The position numbers were made by a program, and so were the translations under genes. Shown here piece after piece: positions 8,553 to 16,212 of a DNA stretch of 64,000 bases. The stretch lies in the NCBI RefSeq assembly GCF_016863035.1, contig NZ_BOOC01000014.1, forward strand, positions 1-64,000, given 5' to 3'. Below the pieces are notes generated by a model. It did not search any database and had not been told where the DNA came from. It saw only the letters and a program-made list of their open reading frames with translations. Within the stretch, counting starts at the first letter, position 1, and the number at the start of each line of letters is the position of its first letter. Origin of the DNA: Microbispora corallina. GTDB taxonomy: Bacteria > Actinomycetota > Actinomycetes > Streptosporangiales > Streptosporangiaceae.

Positions 8553-9560
8553 TTAGGTGCCTGCGGCGGCGCCGGGTTCGGGCTGGTCAGGGCCCATCCT
8601 GTCGGCCGTGCGGGCGAGCCGTGCCTCCTGGGTGCGGAGCCTGTCCCGTTCGCGCTCCTCGCGCTCGCGTAGCTTGGCCTGCTCCTTCTGCTCGCGCTCC
8701 CTGGCCTTCTCCTGCTCGCGCCGCAGCTTCTCCTGCTCCCTGAGCTCGCGCTCGCGGGCCTTCTCCTGCTCGCGCTGCTCGCGCTCCCTGGCCTTCTCCT
8801 GCTCGCGCCGCAGCTTCTCCTGCTCCCTGAGCTCGCGCTCGCGGGCCTTCTCCAGCTCCTTGAGCTCCCGCTCGGTCGGGCGGGCCGTACGGACCTCTGA
8901 GGTGGGGGCGAGGATGCGGCCGCGGGTGGCGGCGGTGAGCGTGGGGTTCGGGTTGAGGCCGGTGAGACCGTTCCAGGACAGGTTGACCAGGTGGGCGGCG
9001 ACCTCCTCCCGGCGCGGGCGGCGCACGTCGAGCCACCACTGCCCGGTGAGCGCGGTCATCCCGACGAGCATCTGGGCGTACATGGGGGCCAGCTTGGGGT
9101 CGTAGCCCCGCTCCTTGAACTCGTCGGCCAGCACGTCCTCGACCTGGCTCGCGATGTCGCTGATGAGGCTGGCGAACGTGCCGGTCCCGGAGGCGGCGTG
9201 GGAGTCGCGCACGAGGATGCGGAAGCCCTCGCTGCTCTCCTCGATGTACTGCAGCAGGGCCAGCGCCGCCCGCTCCAGCTTCACGAGGGCGTGCGACGCG
9301 GACAGGGCCTGGGTGACGAGGCTCAGCAGGCGCTGCATCTCCCGGTCGATCACGACGGCGTAGATGCCCTCCTTGCCCCCGAAGTGCTCGTACACGACGG
9401 GCTTGGACACCTTGGCGCTGGCCGCGATCTCCTCGACCGACGTGCCGTCGAAGCCCTTCTCCGCGAAAAGGGTCCGGCCGATCTGGATCAGCTGCTCGCG
9501 GCGCTCCGCGCCGGTCATGCGTCTTCGGGATCGAGAGGACTCGCTCACGGATTCCATCAT
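8553..9560 (-). CDS. TetR-family regulator with a long charged C-terminal helix
   Basis: A standard TetR DNA-binding region ([40 protein letters not shown]) is followed by a ligand-binding domain of usual size. The last 105 of about 335 residues are almost only Glu, Lys, Arg and Gln and contain two copies of a 29-residue repeat; such sequence forms a coiled coil or a single alpha helix. It lies downstream of a desaturase gene in the same direction, and a palindromic site precedes that gene, so it probably senses acyl-CoA and controls unsaturated fatty-acid synthesis. The start could be either ATG of the pair at 9557-9560 or the GTG at 9548. Confidence 0.88.
   Translation of the reverse strand: MMESVSESSRSRRRMTGAERREQLIQIGRTLFAEKGFDGTSVEEIAASAKVSKPVVYEHFGGKEGIYAVVIDREMQRLLSLVTQALSASHALVKLERAALALLQYIEESSEGFRILVRDSHAASGTGTFASLISDIASQVEDVLADEFKERGYDPKLAPMYAQMLVGMTALTGQWWLDVRRPRREEVAAHLVNLSWNGLTGLNPNPTLTAATRGRILAPTSEVRTARPTERELKELEKARERELREQEKLRREQEKAREREQREQEKARERELREQEKLRREQEKAREREQKEQAKLREREERERDRLRTQEARLARTADRMGPDQPEPGAAAGT
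8679..8852. repeat. Two 87-bp tandem repeats inside the TetR gene
   Basis: The repeats keep frame and encode two 29-residue units ([20 protein letters not shown] and so on), nearly identical at DNA level. The partial third unit downstream is more diverged. Length variation between strains is expected here. Confidence 0.85.
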
Positions 9561-9744
9561 GACGCGTCCGGGGCCGCCGCCCTGGCTCGGGACGGCGCCG
9601 CCGGTGACGGCGCTCATGCGCGCCGGCGCCGGCACGGCGAGGGCGGCGCGCGGCGGGGGAGGGGCGGGCGGGGACGCGGTCAGGGCCGCCGGCGAATGCG
9701 CGGCGGCCCAGCCGTCCCCCTCGACGGGGGTGGCGCCGGCGGGA

Positions 9745-10683
9745 TCAGCCAAGTCGCTTCGCCGCCAGCCGCTCGGGGGTGGGCCAGCGCACGTCGGTCG
9801 CCCAGCCGGCCTTCTCGAACCAGCGGATCATGCCCGCGCTCAGGTCGATCTGGCCCTTGAGCGCGCCGTGCCGGGCGCAGGTGGGGTCGGAGTGGTGCAG
9901 GTTGTGCCAGGACTCGCCGAACGACGGGATGGCGAGCCACCACACGTTGCGGGACTTGTCACGCGACTCGAACACCTCCTCGCCGAAGACGTGGCAGATG
10001 GAGTTGATCGACCAGGTGACGTGGTGCAGCAGCCCGATCCGGACCACGGTGCCCCAGAAGAACGCGGTCAGCGCGCCCTGCCACGACCAGGTGATCAGGC
10101 CGCCCAGGGCCGCCGGGAGCAGCAGGGAGGTGATCGCCAGCGGCGGGAACCACCGGTGGAGCTTCATGATGTCCGGGTCCTTCAGCAGGTCCGGGGCGTA
10201 CTTGGACCGGTTGACGCGCTCGACCTCGAAGAGCCAGCCCACGTGCGCGTACAGCAGGCCCTTGCACATCGACTTGAAGCCGGGCCCGAACCGCCACGGG
10301 GAGTGCGGGTCGCCCTCCTTGTCGGAGAACTTGTGGTGCTTGCGGTGGGCGGCCACCCAGTCGAGCACCGACATCTCCAGCGAGAGGCTGCCGGCGATGC
10401 CGAGGGCGATCTTCAGGGAGCGGTTGGCCTTGAACGACCCGTGGGTGAAGTAGCGGTGGAACCCGACCGTGACGCCCAGGCCGGAGACGACGTAGAACGC
10501 GAGGGCGATCGCGACGTCCGTCCAGCCCAGGCCCCATCCCCAGGCGAACGGCACGGCGACGACCAGCGCGAGGATCGGAGTGCCGACGACGATCGCGAAG
10601 ATGATCAGATCGGCCGTTGACTTGTTCTCCGGCTCGAACTCCGGCTTCGGCTGCGGCGAGGGCCGCTCGGTCAGGACGGTCAT
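9745..10683 (-). CDS. Acyl-CoA/fatty-acid delta-9 desaturase
   Basis: The 312-residue membrane protein has the three His boxes of integral-membrane desaturases: HRYFTH, HRKHH and HNLHH, with four predicted membrane segments around FAIVVGTPILALVVAV and ITSLLLPAALGGLITW. It inserts a cis double bond into acyl-CoA or acyl-lipid chains using a di-iron centre, like mycobacterial DesA3. GAGGTAGCCC precedes the ATG. A 22-bp palindrome lies 44 bp upstream, and a TetR regulator follows in the same direction. Confidence 0.93.
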   Translation of the reverse strand: MTVLTERPSPQPKPEFEPENKSTADLIIFAIVVGTPILALVVAVPFAWGWGLGWTDVAIALAFYVVSGLGVTVGFHRYFTHGSFKANRSLKIALGIAGSLSLEMSVLDWVAAHRKHHKFSDKEGDPHSPWRFGPGFKSMCKGLLYAHVGWLFEVERVNRSKYAPDLLKDPDIMKLHRWFPPLAITSLLLPAALGGLITWSWQGALTAFFWGTVVRIGLLHHVTWSINSICHVFGEEVFESRDKSRNVWWLAIPSFGESWHNLHHSDPTCARHGALKGQIDLSAGMIRWFEKAGWATDVRWPTPERLAAKRLG

Positions 10684-10726
10684 GGGCTACCTCACGGTGT
10701 GGCGAGATTGTCTGGCTACGCAACCG

Positions 10727-10748
10727 TAACCTACGCCATCGTAAGTTA
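10727..10748. promoter_or_regulatory. Palindromic operator upstream of the desaturase gene
   Basis: TAACCTACG and CGTAAGTTA form an inverted repeat with a four-base spacer and one mismatch. This size and symmetry fit a TetR-type regulator, and the gene for one lies just beyond the desaturase. The remainder of the 347-bp gap up to the tRNA shows nothing recognisable. Confidence 0.65.
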
Positions 10749-11030
10749 GGAATACCTAAGAGCGAATGTGTGGAAGGTGACGCTCCCGGGTGCATCTGGT
10801 GGCGAGTCCACGCCTTGCCTTGGGCGCTCGCGATCTGGTATGCGGGCACCGCCCGATGCGGTCCGGTCCCCTGTGGCGTGCCCGTGCCGGCCTCGTCCTA
10901 ACACGGGCAGGCCCGAAGATCGGGGAATGTGGTGTCCGACCTGATTGGATGAGCGGAACGGGGGGTGGATCTGTATCCTGAGGTCGGAATCCGGCCCCGC
11001 CGGAATCCGACAGTTGGCACTAAAAGTTCA

Positions 11031-11101
11031 TCCCGGGTCGTCTAGGGGCAAGACTACAGATTTTGGTTCTGTCAACGGAGGTTCGAATCCTCCCCCGGGA
11101 G
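11031..11101 (+). tRNA. tRNA-Gln (anticodon TTG)
   Basis: The sequence folds as a standard cloverleaf: acceptor TCCCGGG/CCCGGGA, D-stem GTCT/AGAC, anticodon stem ACAGA/TCTGT with loop TTTTGGT (anticodon TTG, codon CAA), T-arm GGAGG-TTCGAAT-CCTCC and discriminator G. The CCA end is not encoded. It stands alone, upstream of glmU. Confidence 0.95.
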
Positions 11102-11275
11102 CGCGTTGAACGGGCTCGGAGCACACCCTCTCCGGTGGTGGGGGCTGGATGGCTCCGGGAGTACGCCGGGTAAGCTCACCTTGTCGAGCGGGTGGACGTG
11201 CGGTGCCCGGGTAGTTGCCGTACGGAAACCGAATGTCGACCCGTGTCAGCCGCGACGCCGAGGGAGCCTCAGTCC

Positions 11276-12748
11276 GTGAGTGTGCCGCGCCCGGCAGCCG
11301 TGATCGTCCTCGCCGCCGGCGAGGGCACCCGGATGAAGTCGAAGACCCCCAAAGTCCTCCACGAGATCTGCGGTCTCGCGCTCGTGGACCACATGCTCGC
11401 AGCCGCGCGCGGCCTCGACCCCGAGTCGCTGATCGTGGTCGTCGGCCACGCGCGCGAACGGGTCGAGGCGCACCTCGCGGCGTCCGCGCCCGACGCGCGC
11501 CCGGTCGTGCAGGAGAAGCAGAACGGCACCGGCCACGCCGTCCGCACGGTCCTGGAGGCCGTCGGCCCGATCGAGGGCACCGTCCTCGTGACGTACGGCG
11601 ACACGCCGCTGCTGCGCACCGAGACGCTGGCCGCGCTGCTGGCCCGCCACGCCGGCGACGGCAACGCGGTGACGGTCCTGACCGCCCGCGTGCCCGACCC
11701 GACCGGGTACGGCCGGATCGTGCGCGACGCCGGCGGCGCGGTGCTGGAGATCGTCGAGGAAAAGGACGCCACGCCCGAGCAGCGGGCGATCACCGAGATG
11801 AACTCGGGCGTCTACGCGTTCGACGGCGGCCTGCTGGCCGAGGCCCTCAAGCGGGTCGGCGCGGCCAACGCGCAGGGCGAGCAGTACCTCACCGACGTCC
11901 TGGCCATCCTCCGCGAGGACGGCCACCGGGTCGGGGCCCACGTCGCGGCCGACCACGTCGAGGTCGAGGGCGTCAACGACCGCGTCCAGCTCTCCTTCGC
12001 CCGCCGGGTCCTCAACCAGCGGATCCTCGAGGCGCACATGCGCGCCGGGGTCACGATCGTCGACCCGGGCAGCACGTGGATCGACGCCGGGGTCGTCCTG
12101 GAGCCCGACGCGGTCGTCCACCCCGGCACCCAGCTCAAGGGCGCCACCAGGATCGGCGAGGGGGCCGAGGTCGGCCCGGGCGCCACGCTCACCGACACGG
12201 TCGTGGGCGAGGAGGCCGTGGTCCGCAACACGGTGAGCGACGGCGCCGAGATCGGCGCCCGCGCCTCCGTCGGCCCGTTCGCCTACCTGCGCCCCGGCAC
12301 GGTCCTCGGGGCCGCCGGCAAGATCGGCACCTTCGTCGAGACGAAGAACGCCCGCATCGGCGAGGGGTCGAAGGTGCCCCACCTCACGTACGTCGGGGAC
12401 GCGACGATCGGGACCGGCTCGAACATCGGGGCCGCCTGCGTCTTCGTGAACTACGACGGCGTCGCCAAGCACCACACGGTCGTGGGCGACCACGTCCGCG
12501 TGGGCAGCGACAACATGCTCGTCGCGCCGATCACGATCGGGGACGGCGCGTACACCGCCGCCGGCTCGGTGATCACGTCCGACGTGCCGCCCGGGGCGAT
12601 GGCGGTCGCCCGGGGCAAGCAGCGCAACATCGAGGGGTGGGTCGTCCGGCGCCGGCCGGGCACCGCCTCCGCCGCGGCCGCCGAGCGGGCGGCCGCCCCA
12701 CAGCCCGACGGCGCGGACGAGGGTGACCGCGCCGCCGCGGACGAGTAG
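11276..12748 (+). CDS. glmU: Bifunctional UDP-N-acetylglucosamine pyrophosphorylase / glucosamine-1-phosphate acetyltransferase
   Basis: The 490-residue protein has the nucleotidyltransferase motif VLAAGEGTRMKSKTPKVLH at the start, QEKQNGTGHAV in the uridyltransferase domain, and a left-handed beta-helix of hexapeptide repeats with the acetyl-CoA site (PFAYLRPGT, TKNARIGEGSKVPHLTYVGD). It makes UDP-GlcNAc for peptidoglycan. The GTG start lies behind AGGGAG. It heads the glmU-prs-rplY-pth order conserved in actinobacteria. Confidence 0.95.
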   Translation: MSVPRPAAVIVLAAGEGTRMKSKTPKVLHEICGLALVDHMLAAARGLDPESLIVVVGHARERVEAHLAASAPDARPVVQEKQNGTGHAVRTVLEAVGPIEGTVLVTYGDTPLLRTETLAALLARHAGDGNAVTVLTARVPDPTGYGRIVRDAGGAVLEIVEEKDATPEQRAITEMNSGVYAFDGGLLAEALKRVGAANAQGEQYLTDVLAILREDGHRVGAHVAADHVEVEGVNDRVQLSFARRVLNQRILEAHMRAGVTIVDPGSTWIDAGVVLEPDAVVHPGTQLKGATRIGEGAEVGPGATLTDTVVGEEAVVRNTVSDGAEIGARASVGPFAYLRPGTVLGAAGKIGTFVETKNARIGEGSKVPHLTYVGDATIGTGSNIGAACVFVNYDGVAKHHTVVGDHVRVGSDNMLVAPITIGDGAYTAAGSVITSDVPPGAMAVARGKQRNIEGWVVRRRPGTASAAAAERAAAPQPDGADEGDRAAADE

Positions 12749-12863
12749 GACACGCCCCCCATCCCCGAACGGCCCGCGAGGCGGGCCGGGCGAGCAGACA
12801 GGAACGAGAACGAGGCGCGGTCCCCGACCGCGTAGCGCCCGAGGGCCAGGCCAGGAGGACACC

Positions 12864-12986
12864 GTGAGCGACCAGAAGGACCGAGCGAGGGGACACGGGG
12901 TGCCGTCCCTCCTCCGGGACGAGGCGACCCGGGACGGAGCGGCCTCGACGGCCCCATACGCCCGACACGCGAGGAGCGCGGCATGA
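12864..12986 (+). CDS. Micro-ORF 1 between glmU and prs (hypothetical, 40 residues)
   Basis: A GTG codon seven bases after AGGAGG opens a 40-codon frame rich in Arg, Ala and Asp. Its stop overlaps the ATG of a second micro-ORF as ATGA. The first residues (VSDQKDRARGHGV) resemble those of the second (MSERGERTGRHGV). No family is recognised; it may be a translated leader that couples ribosomes into prs rather than a functional peptide. Confidence 0.35.
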   Translation: MSDQKDRARGHGVPSLLRDEATRDGAASTAPYARHARSAA

Positions 12987-13066
12987 GCGAGCGAGGCGAG
13001 CGGACCGGCAGGCACGGCGTGATTCGCGGATGCGACTCCGAGCGGCCGGGCGGGAGGGAGTCATGA
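12983..13066 (+). CDS. Micro-ORF 2 between glmU and prs (hypothetical, 27 residues)
   Basis: The frame starts at an ATG behind GAGGAG and ends in an ATGA overlap with the prs start codon. The peptide is Arg/Glu/Gly-rich. The two overlaps in a row (micro-ORF 1 to 2, then 2 to prs) suggest translational coupling. Only sequence arrangement supports it. Confidence 0.35.
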   Translation: MSERGERTGRHGVIRGCDSERPGGRES

Positions 13067-14040
13067 GCGGGAAGAAGACCGCGGGCGAGCGGAACCTCAT
13101 GTTCTTCTCCGGGCGCGCCCACCCGGAGCTGGCCGACGAGGTGGCGGCCAACCTGGCCGTCGAGATCACCCCGACGGCGCTGCGCGACTTCGCCAACGGC
13201 GAGATCTACGTGCGCTACCTGGAGTCGGTGCGCGGCTGCGACGCCTTCGTGATGCAGAGCCACACCGCCCCCATCAACAAGTGGATCATGGAGCAGCTCA
13301 TCATGGTGGACGCCCTCAAGCGGGCCTCCGCCAAGCGGATCACCGTGATCATGCCGTTCTTCGGGTACGCCCGGCAGGACAAGAAGGGCCGCGGGCGCGA
13401 GCCGATAACGGCCCGGTTGATGGCGGACATGTTCAAGCAGGCGGGCGCCGACCGGCTCATGTCGATCGACCTGCACACCTCCCAGATCCAGGGCTTCTTC
13501 GACGGCCCGGTGGACCACCTGTTCGCGATGCCCGTGCTGATCAACTATCTGCGCGGCAAGCTCGACCCGGCGACGACGACGATCGTCTCCCCCGACACCG
13601 GCCGCGTGCGGCTGGCCGAGCGGTGGTCCGACTCGCTCGGCACCCCGGTCGCGTTCATCCACAAGCGGCGCGACCTCGACGTGGCCAACCAGGTGAAGGT
13701 GCACGAGGTGGTCGGCAAGGTCAGCGGCCGGACCTGCGTCCTGATCGACGACATGATCGACACCGGCGGCTCGATCTGCAAGGCGGCGGACGCCCTGTAC
13801 GAGCACGGCGCGACCGACGTGATCGTGGCGGCGACGCACGCGGTCTTCTCCGACCCGGCCGTCGACCGGCTGAAGAACTCCCGCATCTCCGAGGTCGTGG
13901 TGACCAACACGCTCCCCATCCCGGAGGAGAAGAGGTTCGACAGCCTCACGGTGATGTCGATCGCCCCGCTGATCGCGCGGGCCATCACTGAGGTCTTCAC
14001 CGACGGCTCCGTGACCAGCCTCTTCGAGGGCGACAGCTGA
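13063..14040 (+). CDS. prs: Ribose-phosphate pyrophosphokinase (PRPP synthetase)
   Basis: The 325-residue protein shows the class I PRPP synthetase features: the ATP-binding region around YARQDKKGRGREPITA, the divalent-cation/ribose-phosphate segment DLHTSQIQGFF, and the PRPP-binding loop VLIDDMIDTGGSI. It makes PRPP from ribose 5-phosphate and ATP for nucleotide, His and Trp synthesis. The start ATG lies behind GGGAGGGAG and is preferred over an upstream in-frame ATG. Confidence 0.95.
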   Translation: MSGKKTAGERNLMFFSGRAHPELADEVAANLAVEITPTALRDFANGEIYVRYLESVRGCDAFVMQSHTAPINKWIMEQLIMVDALKRASAKRITVIMPFFGYARQDKKGRGREPITARLMADMFKQAGADRLMSIDLHTSQIQGFFDGPVDHLFAMPVLINYLRGKLDPATTTIVSPDTGRVRLAERWSDSLGTPVAFIHKRRDLDVANQVKVHEVVGKVSGRTCVLIDDMIDTGGSICKAADALYEHGATDVIVAATHAVFSDPAVDRLKNSRISEVVVTNTLPIPEEKRFDSLTVMSIAPLIARAITEVFTDGSVTSLFEGDS

Positions 14041-14044
14041 CGGC

Positions 14045-14080
14045 CGGCCCCGGGGCGTCCCGCCGCGGCGCCCCGGGCCC
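14045..14080 (+). terminator. GC-rich hairpin after prs
   Basis: A long inverted repeat (GGCCCCGGGGCG with CGCCCCGGGCC, one mismatch) begins four bases after the prs stop. There is no U-tract, as is common for actinobacterial terminators. Confidence 0.55.
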
Positions 14081-14203
14081 GTCCCGGCCTGCCGGGTCCC
14101 GTGGGCACGGTAAGGTGGTCAAGTTGCGCTCGTAACGCCTTCCGCTAGGGCGGGTGAGGGGGAGCGCGCCATCCGCAGACGAGTCATCCCTAGGAGATGT
14201 GCC

Positions 14204-14809
14204 GTGTCCGAAGTACGCATCGCCGCCGAGCCCCGCGACCAGTTCGGCAAGGGCGCCGCGCGCAAGATCCGCCGCGCCGACAAGGTCCCCGCCGTCCTGT
14301 ACGGCCACGGCACCGAGCCCAAGCACCTGACCCTGCCGGGCCACGACCTGCTGCTCGCGCTGCGCACGCCGAACGTGCTCATCCGCCTGCAGGGCGAGGG
14401 CATCGACGAGATCGCGCTGCCCAAGGGCGTCCAGCGCGACCCCATCAAGGGCTTCCTCGAGCACGTCGACCTGCTGCTGGTCAAGCGCGGCGAGAAGGTC
14501 ACGGTCGAGATCCCGGTCACGGTCGCCGGCGACCCGATCGGCAGCGCGATCGTCGAGCAGCAGCTCGTGACGATCGGCGTCGAGACCGAGGCCACCCACA
14601 TCCCGACCGGCGTCGAGGTGGACGTCGACGGCAAGGACGCCGGTTTCGCGGTGCACGCGAGCGACCTGAAGCTGCCGTCGGGCACGACGCTGTCGGGCGA
14701 CCCCGAGGCGCTGGTGCTGCAGGTGATCTCCGCCCCGACGGCCGAGCTGCCCGAGGAGGGCGAGGCCGCCGAGGCCGCCCCCGCCGAGGGCGCCGAGGCC
14801 GCCGAGTAG
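14204..14809 (+). CDS. rplY: 50S ribosomal protein L25 / general stress protein Ctc
   Basis: The 201-residue protein has the N-terminal L25 5S-rRNA-binding domain (RDQFGKGAARKIRRADKVPA, VLYGHG) and the longer C-terminal TL5/CTC beta domain, ending in a flexible Glu/Ala-rich tail. It binds 5S rRNA in the central protuberance of the ribosome. AGGAGATGTGCC precedes the GTG start. Position between prs and pth is conserved in actinobacteria. Confidence 0.95.
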   Translation: MSEVRIAAEPRDQFGKGAARKIRRADKVPAVLYGHGTEPKHLTLPGHDLLLALRTPNVLIRLQGEGIDEIALPKGVQRDPIKGFLEHVDLLLVKRGEKVTVEIPVTVAGDPIGSAIVEQQLVTIGVETEATHIPTGVEVDVDGKDAGFAVHASDLKLPSGTTLSGDPEALVLQVISAPTAELPEEGEAAEAAPAEGAEAAE

Positions 14810-14828
14810 GACCCGTTCGTGAGAGAGT

Positions 14829-14852
14829 CCTCCACAGGACGTCCTGTGGAGG
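14829..14852. promoter_or_regulatory. Perfect 24-bp palindrome between rplY and pth
   Basis: CCTCCACAGGAC is followed directly by its reverse complement GTCCTGTGGAGG. It could form a 10-11 bp hairpin in RNA, followed by GCTTCTCC, so it may be a weak terminator or attenuator inside the rplY-pth transcript, or a protein-binding site. Confidence 0.6.
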
Positions 14853-14876
14853 GCTTCTCCATGTGAGGAGACGGTG

Positions 14877-15503
14877 ATGTTTTCCCGCGACGCGTCGTCG
14901 CCGGCGGCGGAGCGCTGGCTGGTGGTCGGCCTGGGCAACCCCGGGCCGGAGTACGCCGGGAACCGGCACAACGCCGGGTTCATGGTCGTGGACGAGCTCG
15001 CGGCGAGGGCCGGCGGGCGGTTCAAGGCCCACAAGTCCAGGGCTGAGATCGTCGAGGGCCGGCTGGCCGGGGTCCCGGCCGTCCTGGCCAAGCCGTTGTC
15101 GTACATGAACCTCTCGGGCGGCCCGGTCAAGGCGCTGGCCGACTTCTACAAGGTCGCCCCCGACCACGTCGTCGTGGTGCACGACGAGCTGGACATCCCG
15201 TACGGCGCGCTGCGGGCCAAGGTGGGCGGCGGGGACAACGGCCACAACGGGCTGAAGTCGATCACGAAGTCGCTGGCGACCCGGGACTACCCGCGCATCA
15301 GGTTCGGCATCGGCCGGCCGCCCGGGCGGATGGACCCCGCCGCGTTCGTGCTGCGCGACTTCGCCACGGCCGAGCGCAAGGACCTGCCCTTCCTGGTCGA
15401 CCGGGCCGCCGACATGGTCGAGTCGCTGATGACGGCCGGCCTGGAGGCCACCCAGAACCGCTTCCACGCGGGCGACCTCAACCCGGCGAAGCCGCCCCGC
15501 TGA
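14877..15503 (+). CDS. pth: Peptidyl-tRNA hydrolase
   Basis: The 208-residue protein carries the Pth catalytic residues: Asn in [20 protein letters not shown], the His in the same segment, Asn in YMNLSGGPV and Asp in HDELDIPYG, plus [13 protein letters not shown]. It releases tRNA from stalled peptidyl-tRNAs in the cytosol. The ATG is taken rather than the GTG just before it because GAGGAG is better spaced. Its end overlaps the 3' end of a convergent gene by 26 bp. Confidence 0.95.
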   Translation: MFSRDASSPAAERWLVVGLGNPGPEYAGNRHNAGFMVVDELAARAGGRFKAHKSRAEIVEGRLAGVPAVLAKPLSYMNLSGGPVKALADFYKVAPDHVVVVHDELDIPYGALRAKVGGGDNGHNGLKSITKSLATRDYPRIRFGIGRPPGRMDPAAFVLRDFATAERKDLPFLVDRAADMVESLMTAGLEATQNRFHAGDLNPAKPPR

Positions 15504-16119
15504 CCCCCGCCGTCCCGTCCGCGGGGACGGCCCGGCCGAGGCGGCCGGCGCCGGGCCAGAGCATGAGGTTCTGCAACAGCTCGGCCTGCTCCACGGCGTC
15601 GTCCAGCGCGTTGTGCGTGTGCAGGCGGGCCGACCGCACCTCCCGGGGCATCTGCCGCTTGGTCGCCCACGCGACCGGCACCGCGGCCTTCGCGGCGTAC
15701 AGCGTCTTGATGTCGATGCACCGGGAGTGCCCGAACGGGGACTCCCCGGTGAAGCGCAGGAAGTACCAGTAGATCCACATCCAGTCGTACGCCAGGGGGA
15801 ACGCCGCCAGCACCGGCAGCGTCTCGCCGCACACCTCCGCCACCCAGGCGGCGGCCGCCGCCATCGCCTCGGCCGGGTCGCGCCCCTCGCGCAGCAGCAG
15901 GTCGCGGTCGAGGCCGCTGACCGCGAGCGACTCCGGCACGTACGCGTCGCTGATCGGCCGCAACTCGGCGTAGAAGGTCGCCGACTCGGGATCGACGCGC
16001 TCGAACCGCCGTCCCGCCATCCGCCCGGCCACCGTCATCCCGAAGCTGATCATCGAGTACGGCCCCGGGATCGGCCCGTCGGCTTCGATGTCGACGGAAA
16101 TGTACGTTTCGGCTTTCAT
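15478..16119 (-). CDS. DnaQ-like (DEDDh) 3'-5' exonuclease family protein
   Basis: The 213-residue protein has the exonuclease motifs in order: SVDIEADG (Asp and Glu of Exo I), a central region with GLDRDLL and DWMWIYWYF (Exo II Asp), and [13 protein letters not shown] (His and Asp of Exo III). Metal-dependent hydrolysis of DNA or RNA ends is expected; the substrate is not known. It does not look like a polymerase III epsilon subunit, since no polymerase-binding tail is seen. It is convergent with pth. Confidence 0.8.
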   Translation of the reverse strand: MKAETYISVDIEADGPIPGPYSMISFGMTVAGRMAGRRFERVDPESATFYAELRPISDAYVPESLAVSGLDRDLLLREGRDPAEAMAAAAAWVAEVCGETLPVLAAFPLAYDWMWIYWYFLRFTGESPFGHSRCIDIKTLYAAKAAVPVAWATKRQMPREVRSARLHTHNALDDAVEQAELLQNLMLWPGAGRLGRAVPADGTAGVSGAASPG

Positions 16120-16212
16120 GAATCCCCCTGATGCCCCGGGTGGGCGGCCGCTAGCATTCTCTGACGGTCCGTGTTCACACGGTCACGTAAACGGCCATCG
16201 GGGGAGGCGTGC

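Noticed and set aside
9745..10683. Possible antisense gene opposite the desaturase (frame at 9779-10453)
   Set aside because: No ribosome-binding site or domain; a shadow of the desaturase codon pattern.
14829..14852. Palindrome after rplY as a strong intrinsic terminator
   Set aside because: No U-tract follows and pth starts 25 bp later, so I list it as regulatory with uncertain function.
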